From Erythrobacter sp. SDW2 (GTDB taxonomy: Bacteria; Pseudomonadota; Alphaproteobacteria; Sphingomonadales; Sphingomonadaceae), in NCBI RefSeq assembly GCF_021431965.1, contig NZ_CP090370.1, positions 992,001 through 1,056,000 on the forward strand: a stretch of DNA of 64,000 nt, read 5' to 3'. Position 1 is the first letter of the stretch; each line of letters starts with the position of its first letter. Below are positions 42,901 to 51,209 of this stretch, piece by piece. The notes below the pieces were generated by a model. It was not told where the DNA came from and made no database searches. It saw nothing but the letters and a program-made list of their open reading frames with translations. A program made the translations under genes and the position numbers.

Positions 42901-43589
42901 TGCTCGAAATGCTTGCCGTTGCTCCGACCAGGCTCGAACCGATGAAGCTGTTCATGGATGCCGATATCGTGGTCAAGGTCGTGATGATCGGCCTCATCCT
43001 GGCGTCGATCTGGAGCTGGATGATCATCGTCAGCTTCATGCTTCGTCTCGGCAAGCTGCGCAGCACCTCGGCAGCGTTCGAGAAAGAATTCTGGCAGGCC
43101 GACGATTTCGAGACGATCATGCGCGAATATGCCCGCAAGGACGTCCCCAGCGCGCGCATCGCCGGGGTGGCAATGAGCGAGTGGAAACGCTCGACCGCGA
43201 AAGGCCTGAAGGATCGCGATGCCGCCTCGCAGCGTATCGGCGCGGCCATGGCAGGGCAGGTGGCGGAGGAAGCGGACAGCCTCGCCGCGCGATTGAATTT
43301 CCTTGCCACCACCGGTTCGGTCGCGCCCTTCATCGGGCTGTTCGGCACCGTCTGGGGCATCATGAACAGCTTCTTCCAGATCGGGCAGCAGGAATCGAGC
43401 TCGCTCGCGGTCGTCGCACCGGGGATTTCGGAGGCGCTGTTCGCCACCGCGATCGGGCTGTTCGCGGCGATCCCGGCGGTTATCGCCTACAACCGCTTCA
43501 GCGCCAGCGTGAACCAGTACGAGGCCAAGCTGCAGCGCTTCGCCGACAAGTTCCACGCCAACCTCGGCCGTGAGCTGGAGCGGCTGTGA
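42897..43589 (+). CDS. tolQ: Tol-Pal system proton-channel protein TolQ
   Basis: 230 residues with three membrane segments (VVKVVMIGLILASIWSWMII; FLATTGSVAPFIGLFGTVWG; ALFATAIGLFAAIPAVIAYN) as in TolQ/ExbB. With TolR it uses the proton gradient to energise TolA, for envelope constriction at division. Start ATG at 42897 overlaps the ybgC stop; an immediately following ATG is equally possible. Confidence 0.94.
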   Translation: MMLEMLAVAPTRLEPMKLFMDADIVVKVVMIGLILASIWSWMIIVSFMLRLGKLRSTSAAFEKEFWQADDFETIMREYARKDVPSARIAGVAMSEWKRSTAKGLKDRDAASQRIGAAMAGQVAEEADSLAARLNFLATTGSVAPFIGLFGTVWGIMNSFFQIGQQESSSLAVVAPGISEALFATAIGLFAAIPAVIAYNRFSASVNQYEAKLQRFADKFHANLGRELERL

Positions 43590-43608
43590 TGGTACTTCGC
43601 TTTTTGCA

Positions 43609-43676
43609 CCCGTTCGCCTCGAGCGTAGTCGAGAGGCCTCACGTGGAGTGTCTCGACTTCGCTCGACACGAACGGG
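43609..43676. repeat. Inverted-repeat element between tolQ and tolR
   Basis: Arms of 26 bases at 43609-43634 and 43651-43676 (beginning CCCGTTCG and ending CGAACGGG) pair with three mismatches. The element fills the 102-base gap between two genes that are normally adjacent or overlapping. It lies just before the AAGGGGGGG ribosome-binding site of tolR. Confidence 0.85.
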
Positions 43677-43691
43677 AAGGGGGGCGCTGAC

Positions 43692-44135
<444 letters not shown>

Positions 44136-44144
44136 CCGTTCATC

Positions 44145-44930
44145 ATGAGCACAACCGCCCTCCGCCGCGAAGATGGCCTCGGTCTCGGGGTGGCGGTGGT
44201 GTTGCACCTGCTGCTGGTCGCCGCGTTGCTGACGCAGGCGCCGGATAGGCTCAAGATCGGCTCCAGCGGGACGATGACCGTGACCATCGGCGACGGCGAC
44301 AGCGAGGCCGGTAGCGCCCCCGCCCTCGGTGTGCCCGACGCGCCCGAATTGGTCGAGGAAGCCGTGGCGCAGGACGAACTGGTGATGGAGCCGGAACCGC
44401 AGCCGACCCAGAAACCCAGGCCTGACGCCAGGCCGAAGCCGCAACCGACGCAGAAAGCCCAGCCCAGGAAGACCCAGACGCAGCAGCAGCAGACAGGCTC
44501 GCCCAAGACACCGGTCAGGGGCCAGCAGGACGGTCAGGCGGGTGCGACGGGCAAGAGCAGGGAAAGCGTCAAGGACGCCTTCGGCGACATTGGGCAGGGC
44601 AGAGGCAGCACCGCCGAGGTGCAGGCGGAGATCCAGTTCAGCCTGCGCGGCAAGGTTGCACCCTTTTGGAGCCGTTGCAGGATTTCCGGCTTGGACACCG
44701 ACAAGCTGAAGGCCGTAGTGCGGTTCCGGCTCAATAAGTCCGGCAGCCTGTCGACCTACGATCCGCCCCGGGTAACCGGCCAGACAGCGAGCAATGCGCC
44801 CCAGGTGTCGATCTTCGGCGAATGCGCCGTGCGAGCAATCCGCCAAGCCGCCCCCTTTACCGATCTCCCTGCTGATCACTATGATCTGTGGCGAGAAAAC
44901 GAACTCACTTTCACTGCAACCGTAAGGTAA
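44145..44930 (+). CDS. tolA: Tol-Pal system protein TolA
   Basis: 261 residues: an N-terminal membrane anchor (GLGVAVVLHLLLVAALLT), a Pro/Gln/Lys-rich spacer (QPTQKPRPDARPKPQPTQKA), and a C-terminal TolA/TonB-like domain (FWSRCRISGLDTDKLKAVVR; FGECAVRAIRQAAPFTDLP). It spans the periplasm to reach TolB and Pal. The domain is variable in Sphingomonadales, so identification relies partly on operon position between tolR and tolB. Confidence 0.85.
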   Translation: MSTTALRREDGLGLGVAVVLHLLLVAALLTQAPDRLKIGSSGTMTVTIGDGDSEAGSAPALGVPDAPELVEEAVAQDELVMEPEPQPTQKPRPDARPKPQPTQKAQPRKTQTQQQQTGSPKTPVRGQQDGQAGATGKSRESVKDAFGDIGQGRGSTAEVQAEIQFSLRGKVAPFWSRCRISGLDTDKLKAVVRFRLNKSGSLSTYDPPRVTGQTASNAPQVSIFGECAVRAIRQAAPFTDLPADHYDLWRENELTFTATVR

Positions 44931-44933
44931 CCC

Positions 44934-46313
44934 ATGCAGCGCTTCCGCATTGTCCTTCCCATCGTCCTCCTCCTTTCAGCGCCTGCGCTTTCGGCACAGG
45001 AGGTCTCGACAGTCGATCCAACCGGTGAGGCGCCGTCACAAGGCACCATCAACCGTGAGGAGGTTACGGGGGTCTTCAGCAGTGACGACCTCCAGATGGC
45101 CATCCCCGCCTTCGCGGCCGACCGCGATACGCCCACGCCTGCCAACGCCAGCGGCACCGCTGCGCTCGGCGTTGAGTTGGCCCGCGTTATCACCGCTAAC
45201 CTGCAGAACAACGGTTTCTTCAAGCCGACCGGCCCCGATGCTTTGCCCAAGCCGAGCTATTCGCAGATCACCGATCCGCAGTGGGCCACCTGGTCGAGCC
45301 GGGGCGCGGAGATGCTGGTGCAGGGCTATGTCCGCGCGCGCGGCGACGGCAAGCTGATCGTCGGCTGCTATCTCTATGACATGGCCCTGCAGGACGAGCT
45401 GGCCCGCAGCGGCTGGGTGGTCGAGCCGCAGGACTGGCGCCGCGCCGCGCACAAATGTTCGGACCTCGTCTATTCGCGGCTGACCGGCGAAAGCCCGTTC
45501 TTCGACAGCCGCGTCGCCTTCATCGCCGAGACCGGGCCGAAGGACAACCGCACCAAGCGGCTGGCGATCATGGACAGCGACGGGGCCAATCTGCGCTTCA
45601 TCACCAGCGGCCGCGCCACCGCGCTGACCCCGCGCTATTCGCCCGATTACAAGCGGCTGATGTACCTCAGCTATGTCGACGGCAACCCGCGCATCTACAT
45701 CTACGACATCGGCACCGGTCAGCAGCAGCTGGTGACGCAGAGCACCAACCCGACCTTCGCCCCGCGCTGGAGCCCGGACGGCAAGTGGATCCTCTATTCC
45801 ATGGCGGTGGGCGGCAATACCGATATCTATCGCGTCAGCGCCGAAGGCGGGCCGAGCGTGCGGCTGACCAATGAGGCCGGGATCGACATCGGCGGATCCT
45901 ATTCGCCCGACGGCAGCCAGATCGTTTTCGAAAGCGACCGTTCGGGCAGCCAGCAGCTCTATGTCATGAACGCCGACGGCACCAACCAGCGGCGGATCAG
46001 CTTCTTCGGCGGCCGCGCTGCGACGCCCGAGTGGAGCCCGCGCGGCGACCAGATTGCCTTCACCCACATCGCCGGCGACTTCAACATCGCGGTCATCAGC
46101 CCCGACGGGCGCAACTTCCGCAAGCTCAGCAATGGCTGGCAGGACGAGGCCCCGACCTGGGCCCCCAACGGCCGCATCATCCAGTTCTTCCGTACCGAGC
46201 GCAACAGCGGCAACACCGCGCTGTACCAGGTCGACCTGACCGGCGAGAACCTGCGCAAGCTCGATACGCCGGTCGATGCCTCGGACCCCGCCTGGGGACC
46301 GATTCTGCCTTAG
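44934..46313 (+). CDS. tolB: Tol-Pal system periplasmic protein TolB
   Basis: 459 residues. A signal peptide (IVLPIVLLLSAPALSAQ) precedes the N-terminal TolB domain and a six-bladed beta-propeller whose repeats are clear (SPDGKWILYSMAVGGNTDIY; SPDGSQIVFESDRSGSQQLY; SPRGDQIAFTHIAGDFNIAV). It bridges TolA and Pal in the periplasm. The start lies three bases after the tolA stop, with TAAGGTAA overlapping that stop as a ribosome-binding site. Confidence 0.95.
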   Translation: MQRFRIVLPIVLLLSAPALSAQEVSTVDPTGEAPSQGTINREEVTGVFSSDDLQMAIPAFAADRDTPTPANASGTAALGVELARVITANLQNNGFFKPTGPDALPKPSYSQITDPQWATWSSRGAEMLVQGYVRARGDGKLIVGCYLYDMALQDELARSGWVVEPQDWRRAAHKCSDLVYSRLTGESPFFDSRVAFIAETGPKDNRTKRLAIMDSDGANLRFITSGRATALTPRYSPDYKRLMYLSYVDGNPRIYIYDIGTGQQQLVTQSTNPTFAPRWSPDGKWILYSMAVGGNTDIYRVSAEGGPSVRLTNEAGIDIGGSYSPDGSQIVFESDRSGSQQLYVMNADGTNQRRISFFGGRAATPEWSPRGDQIAFTHIAGDFNIAVISPDGRNFRKLSNGWQDEAPTWAPNGRIIQFFRTERNSGNTALYQVDLTGENLRKLDTPVDASDPAWGPILP

Positions 46314-46386
46314 GATCGTTCATTGAATTTATGCGGGTCGCACCGTGACGAATGCCAAGTAACGCCCATCTGTGAGGAGATGCCCG

Positions 46387-46905
46387 ATGAATGCTCGTAT
46401 CGCCACCGCCACCATGCTCATCGGCGCTGTCGCGCTGGCGGGCTGCAAAACCAAGGTTCCCGACGATGTCGTCGATCCGGGTGTGGCCGTCTCGCAGCCT
46501 GACACGCGTGACACTGCCACTCAGCCGACCGGTCCCACTCTCGGCACACAGGCGCATTTCGAACAGGCGGTCAACGGCCGCAACGTGATCTTCTTCGACA
46601 CCGACCGCTACAATATCGACAGCGCCGATGCCGCCGCGCTGCAGACCCAGGCGCAGTATCTGGCGCAGTATCCGCAGCTCAACATCACCATCGAAGGCCA
46701 CTGCGACGAACGCGGCACCCGCGAATACAACCTCGCGCTGGGCGAACGTCGCGCCAATGCGGCGAAGAACTATCTCGTCAGCCTGGGCATCGACGCCAGC
46801 CGGATCCAGACCGTCAGCTATGGCAAGGAAAGGCCGGTCGCGCTGGGCTCCAACGAAAGCGCCTGGGCCCAAAACCGCCGCGCGGTCTCGATCGTTATCA
46901 GCTAA
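46387..46905 (+). CDS. pal: Peptidoglycan-associated lipoprotein Pal
   Basis: 172 residues. Lipoprotein signal with lipobox VALAGC, a short linker, and an OmpA-like peptidoglycan-binding domain (IFFDTDRYNIDSADAAAL; EGHCDERGTREYNLALGERR). It anchors the outer membrane to peptidoglycan and binds TolB. GTGAGGAG precedes the ATG. No cpoB/ybgF follows; the next 200 bases hold degenerate repeats. Confidence 0.95.
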   Translation: MNARIATATMLIGAVALAGCKTKVPDDVVDPGVAVSQPDTRDTATQPTGPTLGTQAHFEQAVNGRNVIFFDTDRYNIDSADAAALQTQAQYLAQYPQLNITIEGHCDERGTREYNLALGERRANAAKNYLVSLGIDASRIQTVSYGKERPVALGSNESAWAQNRRAVSIVIS

Positions 46906-46959
46906 GCGGGAATACTCCGCCCTCGTCCGGCCTCAGTGCTGGACGGGGCATTGCACCCA

Positions 46960-47090
46960 AATCCGTTCGGGCTGAGCTTGTCGGAAGCGAAGCTGGCCAA
47001 GGGCCAACCCCAGCCACCATGCTCGATGCGAGGTCGAGGCTGTCCTTCGGAAGCGAAGCTGTCGCGAAGCGACACTGGCTCGGGGTGAAC
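46960..47090. repeat. Degenerate palindromic repeat downstream of pal
   Basis: CCGTTCGGGCTGAGC on the left and GGCTCGGGGTGAACGG on the right form a partial inverted pair. GGAAGCGAAGCTG occurs twice inside. The pattern resembles dispersed Sphingomonadales repeats. There is no T-run after pal, so termination there is not evident. Confidence 0.5.
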
Positions 47091-47117
47091 GGAGAAGGGT
47101 TCTGAATTAATCGGGCG

Positions 47118-47270
47118 TCAATTCTGGACCGGTGCGGCAATCGCCAGCACTTCGGCACCACCTGCGCCGCCGCCGGCCTGGCCCACGCTCATGGTCAGCG
47201 CGAACAGCGCCATTGCCAGCACACTCACGGTGGCGGCAAAATTCAGCTGCTGGCTCATATCGCGGAACAT
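47118..47270 (-). CDS. Small single-span membrane protein, 50 residues
   Basis: A short open frame reading MFRDMSQQLNFAATVSVLAM then ALFALTMSVGQAGGGAGG, with a hydrophobic helix and a Gly/Ala-rich tail. An internal ATG at 47258 (MSQQLNF) is an alternative start. The family is not identified. AGAAG lies upstream of the first ATG. It stands alone, divergent from the J-domain gene. Confidence 0.5.
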   Translation of the reverse strand: MFRDMSQQLNFAATVSVLAMALFALTMSVGQAGGGAGGAEVLAIAAPVQN

Positions 47271-47451
47271 GGTCGGGGGTCTTCTCGTTGGATTGCGGAG
47301 CGCCTGTAGCGCCAGATAGTGAACGATCTGTTGCAGCGCAACATTTCACATTGCAACTGGTTCCCGAACTATCTTTCCGCCGCAACAATCCCTAGACTGG
47401 ACGCCATGACTGCCCGACCAACGACATTGCCGACAGCAAGTGGCTTGGCCG

Positions 47452-47985
47452 ATGGCTAGGGCCGGACGATCGAGCGACTGGGGCTTTCCCCGCTGGCGCG
47501 GCTATGGCGCGACGCGCGAAGCGGTTAATGTCCGCATCTGCGACCGCCACGGGTGTGACGAGCCGGGCGATTGCCCTGCGCCCAAGGCCCCCAACAGCCC
47601 CGAACGCTGGTATTTCTGCCAGCGCCACGCCGCCGAATACAATTCCAAGTGGGACTATTTCGAGGGGCTGGAGAAAGCCGACCGCGAAGAACGCGCCCGC
47701 GCCGAACAGGCCGAAAGCGCCGGCTATGCCGAGGCGCAGCACTATGGCTGGGCCGCGTCCGGCGACGGCAGCCGCAGCGCCGACGAAATGCGCGCGCTGG
47801 AAGTGCTGGAGCTGGAAAGCGACGCGGAGTTCGTGGCGATCAAGAAAGCCTGGCGCGAAAAGGCCAAACTGGTCCACCCCGACGTAAAACCGGGCGACAA
47901 GGACGCCGCGGCGGAGTTCCAGAAGCTGCAACTGGCGTATGAAGTGCTGAAAGCAGCCGAGGAGCGCAGGGTTTGGCGGGGGTAG
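47452..47985 (+). CDS. J-domain (DnaJ-like) protein
   Basis: 177 residues. The N-terminal half has Cys/His pairs (CDRHGCDEPGDC; YFCQRHAAEYN) that may bind zinc. The C-terminal ~65 residues form a J domain with the HPD motif (KLVHPDVKPGDKD), which stimulates Hsp70 ATPase. The J domain at the C-terminus is the typical order of small alphaproteobacterial DnaJ-like proteins. The ATG at 47452 is preferred over a GTG twelve bases earlier. Confidence 0.85.
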   Translation: MARAGRSSDWGFPRWRGYGATREAVNVRICDRHGCDEPGDCPAPKAPNSPERWYFCQRHAAEYNSKWDYFEGLEKADREERARAEQAESAGYAEAQHYGWAASGDGSRSADEMRALEVLELESDAEFVAIKKAWREKAKLVHPDVKPGDKDAAAEFQKLQLAYEVLKAAEERRVWRG

Positions 47986-48050
47986 GGTTTGTCTGCTTCC
48001 GACTCCATAACGGACATTGCGCTGACCGATCTCAATGATATTCTCCATCA

Positions 48051-48950
48051 ATGGAAAACCTACGAGAAGCGATCGATTTCATCGGGGGTCCGTCGGCGAT
48101 CTGGATTCTCGCAACGGTCTATTTCGGTAGCGTCATCGGTGAGCGGATATGGGCAATCCGCGGCAATCCGGAATACAACAACAAGGACGCGCTCTGCTCG
48201 ATCGGGCTGAACCTGCTCAGCAGCGTGCTGAAGCTGCTGACGGGCATCGTGATCCCGCTCGCGATCTATGTGCTCGTCTACGACAATTTCCGGCTGTTCG
48301 ACGGTCTTCCGCTGTTGCTGGCCATTGTCATCGCCTTCTTCGTTCACGACCTCAGCTATTACTGGGAGCACAGGCTAGGCCACCGGGTCGGACTGCTCTG
48401 GGCGTTTCACTCGATCCACCACTCCTCGAACGAGTTCAATCATTCGACCGCGGCGCGGGGGTTTTTCCTCGACGGACTGCCGCGCCCGCTGTTCGATAGC
48501 GTAGCAGCGCTGCTCGGAGTCCCGCCGGTGGTGTTTGTCGCCGTCAGCGTCGTCAAGAACGCATTCGGGATATGGAACCATGCCAGCTACGTAGGACGTC
48601 TTGGCTGGCTCGACCGGTGGCTCGCAACCCCGATGATCCACAAGGTTCACCATGCCAATCAATCGCAGTATATCGACAAGAACTATTCGCAGGTGCTGAT
48701 CGTCTGGGATCGGCTGTTTGGAACCTATGCCGAAATCGACGAAGAGCCCAATCCTGGCCTTGTCAAACCGACCTACGACTACAATCCGCTCACCGCGCAG
48801 TTTGTCGGACTTAGGCAGCTAAAGGACCGGGTGGACACGGCAGATCGCTGGCAGGACAAGCTGGCGTATCTCTGGCGCCCTCCCGAATGGTCGCATGATG
48901 GCGTGTGTCGGTCGGACTGCCCCAAGTATGCTGGCATGAACCCTGCCTAG
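48051..48950 (+). CDS. Sterol desaturase/fatty acid hydroxylase family membrane protein
   Basis: 299 residues with about four membrane segments and the di-iron histidine boxes of the family: HDLSYYWEHRLGH, HSIHHSSNEFNHS and HKVHHANQSQYIDKNY. Such enzymes hydroxylate or desaturate lipids such as sterols, carotenoids or fatty acids; the substrate is not evident. It stands alone between the J-domain gene and a convergent SDR gene. Confidence 0.88.
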   Translation: MENLREAIDFIGGPSAIWILATVYFGSVIGERIWAIRGNPEYNNKDALCSIGLNLLSSVLKLLTGIVIPLAIYVLVYDNFRLFDGLPLLLAIVIAFFVHDLSYYWEHRLGHRVGLLWAFHSIHHSSNEFNHSTAARGFFLDGLPRPLFDSVAALLGVPPVVFVAVSVVKNAFGIWNHASYVGRLGWLDRWLATPMIHKVHHANQSQYIDKNYSQVLIVWDRLFGTYAEIDEEPNPGLVKPTYDYNPLTAQFVGLRQLKDRVDTADRWQDKLAYLWRPPEWSHDGVCRSDCPKYAGMNPA

Positions 48951-49037
48951 CAAATGCAACTGGAATACGTGTCCGGTTTCCACCCCATATCGGACGCTGC
49001 GAATCTCTGGGCGAAGAATAGACAGTATTACTCCCAA

Positions 49038-49805
49038 TCAATTATCATTCCACCACGGCACATCCGTCCACGGCCGCAAGTCCAGCTCGTGCGTCCATGC
49101 GCTCCTTGGCTGGTGGGCAAGGTGCCAGTAGGTCTCCGCCACTGCCGCCGGGCTCAGCACACCGTCCTCGCCCTTGTGGTCCTTGAAGGCCTCGAACTTC
49201 TCGCCCAGCATCTTGCCGAGCGTGTCGGGTGCGTCGACCGGGCCGTCGATCACCACATGGGCGACGTGGATACCGTTTGAGGCGAATTCGGCGTTGAGGG
49301 TCTGGCACAGCATCCGCCGTCCGCCCATCGCGGCGGCGTGGCTGTGCTGGCCGGCATTGCCGCGCACGGCGGCGGTGGCGCTGGTGACGATCAGGCTCCC
49401 CGATCCGCGCTCGACCATGCGCGGCATCAGCGCGTGGGCCAGGCGGAACAGGCCGAAAGTGCCGAGCCGCCAGCCCAGTTCGAAGGTCCGGTGCGGCGTG
49501 TCGCCCAGCGCGCGGTTGCCGATCTGCGCGCCGAGATTGTAGAGCGCGCCGCTGATGGGGCCGATCTCGCCCTCGACCTGCTCGACCAGCGCTTCGATGG
49601 TACCGTCCTCGCTGGCGTCGAGCAAGGTGCCGGTGGCGCTGCCGCCCGCGTCCTCGATCTCCGCCACGAGGTTTTGCAGCCCCTCCGCGCCGCTCCTGCG
49701 CGCGAGCACCACGTGATATCCGCCAGCGGCGAACCGCTTGCCGACATGCCCCCCGATCCCGGCCCCCGCGCCGATCACCAGGAAGACCTTTTTCGGATCG
49801 GCCAT
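49038..49805 (-). CDS. Atypical short-chain dehydrogenase-like protein
   Basis: 255 residues with a Rossmann start (VFLVIGAGAGIGGHVGKRFA) and SDR-like ALYNLGAQIG and SLIVTSATAAVRG. The usual YxxxK site is replaced: the corresponding segment reads QHSHAAAMGGRR, with neither Tyr nor Lys in place. It may be a non-classical reductase or a non-catalytic homologue. The ATG at 49805 lies four bases downstream of the purT stop on the same strand, so the two genes form an operon. Confidence 0.75.
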   Translation of the reverse strand: MADPKKVFLVIGAGAGIGGHVGKRFAAGGYHVVLARRSGAEGLQNLVAEIEDAGGSATGTLLDASEDGTIEALVEQVEGEIGPISGALYNLGAQIGNRALGDTPHRTFELGWRLGTFGLFRLAHALMPRMVERGSGSLIVTSATAAVRGNAGQHSHAAAMGGRRMLCQTLNAEFASNGIHVAHVVIDGPVDAPDTLGKMLGEKFEAFKDHKGEDGVLSPAAVAETYWHLAHQPRSAWTHELDLRPWTDVPWWNDN

Positions 49806-49809
49806 GTCG

Positions 49810-50997
49810 CTACTCCCCGTAGTGGATCCGGATCTTGCTCGCGGCGCTGACCGCCGCCTGGCGCGCGCTGTCGGTGTCCGGCCCCGTCGCCAGCGCCACC
49901 CCCATGCGGCGATAGGGGCGGGTAGTCGGCTTGCCGAAGATACGCACATCCGCCCCCTCGGCCATCGCCTCGGCGAGACCCGAATAGCTGACCGTGTCGC
50001 TCTCGCGGTCGGCCAGGATCACCGAGCTGGCGGCGGGGCGGGCGCGGATTTCGTCGGGGACATGCAGACCCATGATCGCGCGCGCGTGCAGGTCGAATTC
50101 GCTCAGGTTCTGGCTCAGCGAGGTGACCATGCCGGTGTCGTGCGGGCGGGGGCTGAGTTCGGAGAAGATCACGTCCTCGGTGCCGTTTTGTCCCTTGGCA
50201 ACGAAGAACTCGACCCCGAACAGGCCCCAGCCTTTGCCCTTGCCCTGCAGCGCGGTGACGACCTTGGCCGCCATCTCCTGCGCCGCCGCAATCGCGGCGT
50301 CCGACATCGGCGTCGGCTGCCAGCTTTCGCGATAGTCGCCGCGTTCCTGCCTATGGCCGATGGCGGGGCAGAAGGTGATCCCGCCTGCGTGGCGCACGGT
50401 CAGAAGGGTGATCTCGTAGTCGAAATCGATGAACTGCTCGACGATCACCCGCGCCCTATCGCCGCGCATATTGGCGACGGCATAGTCCCACGCCGCCTCC
50501 AACTCATCGGCGCTGCGGACCGTGCTCTGGCCCTTGCCGCTGGAGGACATCACCGGCTTGATGACGCAGGGCACGCCGGTGAACTCCGCCGCCGCGCGGA
50601 CCTCCTCGATGCTCTCGGCATAGCGATAGCGCGAGGTGGTGACGCCCAGCTCCTGCGCCGCCAGATCGCGGATCGCGTCGCGGTTCATGGTCATCTGCGT
50701 GGCATAGGCGCTGGGGACGACATTGGTGCCCGCTGCCTCGATCTCGGCCAGCACTTCGGTGCGGATCGCCTCGATCTCCGGCACGACATAGTCGGGCGCG
50801 TGCCTGGCGACGACCGCACGCAATGCCTCGGCATCGAGCATGGAGAAGACTTCGCAGGCGTCCGCCACCTGCATCGCCGGGGCGGCAGCGTAGGAATCGC
50901 ATGCCACCACATAGGCGCCGAGCCGCTTGGCCGAGATCACGAACTCGCGCCCCAGCTCGCCCGAGCCGAGCAGCAGGATCTTTGCGGTGTGTGCCAT
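49810..50997 (-). CDS. purT: Formate-dependent phosphoribosylglycinamide formyltransferase
   Basis: 395 residues, ATP-grasp enzyme. It formylates GAR using formate and ATP in purine synthesis. N-terminal ILLLGSGELGREFVISAKRL, the ATP-grasp loop CVIKPVMSSSGKGQSTVR, and metal/substrate residues in LFGVEFFVAKG and FSELSPRPHDTGMVT are all present. The usual PurN route may coexist elsewhere. The next gene downstream, four bases away, is the atypical SDR. Confidence 0.94.
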   Translation of the reverse strand: MAHTAKILLLGSGELGREFVISAKRLGAYVVACDSYAAAPAMQVADACEVFSMLDAEALRAVVARHAPDYVVPEIEAIRTEVLAEIEAAGTNVVPSAYATQMTMNRDAIRDLAAQELGVTTSRYRYAESIEEVRAAAEFTGVPCVIKPVMSSSGKGQSTVRSADELEAAWDYAVANMRGDRARVIVEQFIDFDYEITLLTVRHAGGITFCPAIGHRQERGDYRESWQPTPMSDAAIAAAQEMAAKVVTALQGKGKGWGLFGVEFFVAKGQNGTEDVIFSELSPRPHDTGMVTSLSQNLSEFDLHARAIMGLHVPDEIRARPAASSVILADRESDTVSYSGLAEAMAEGADVRIFGKPTTRPYRRMGVALATGPDTDSARQAAVSAASKIRIHYGE

Positions 50998-51089
50998 GGG
51001 TGCGCGAGTCCTCCGCTTGCGGTCAGGCCGCCAGCGTTGGCACAGGGGCGCTTGAAAGGCGAGCCTTGCACATCATCGATAGCACAGAT

Positions 51090-51169
51090 GGACCCCGGCC
51101 TTCGCCGGGGTGACGTGGATGGCTTGGACAAGGACACACTTGCCGTCACCCCGGCGAAGGCCGGGGTCC
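51090..51169. repeat. Perfect 26-base inverted repeat upstream of purT
   Basis: Arms 51090-51115 and 51144-51169 are perfect inverted copies, each containing a self-complementary core (CCCCGGCCTTCGCCGGGG). It lies in the 212-base gap between the trans-sulfuration gene's 3' end and purT. Related in sequence style to the element at 24698-24778 (CCCCAGCGAAAGCTGGG). Confidence 0.9.
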
Positions 51170-51209
51170 AGATATCGTCAGCGGCCTCGTGTCCCCCTCG
51201 CTGGTGATC

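Noticed and set aside
49738-51207. A 489-codon plus-strand open frame opposite purT
   Set aside because: It mirrors purT and is His/Arg/Ala-rich as expected for the antisense of a high-GC gene; purT has complete ATP-grasp motifs.
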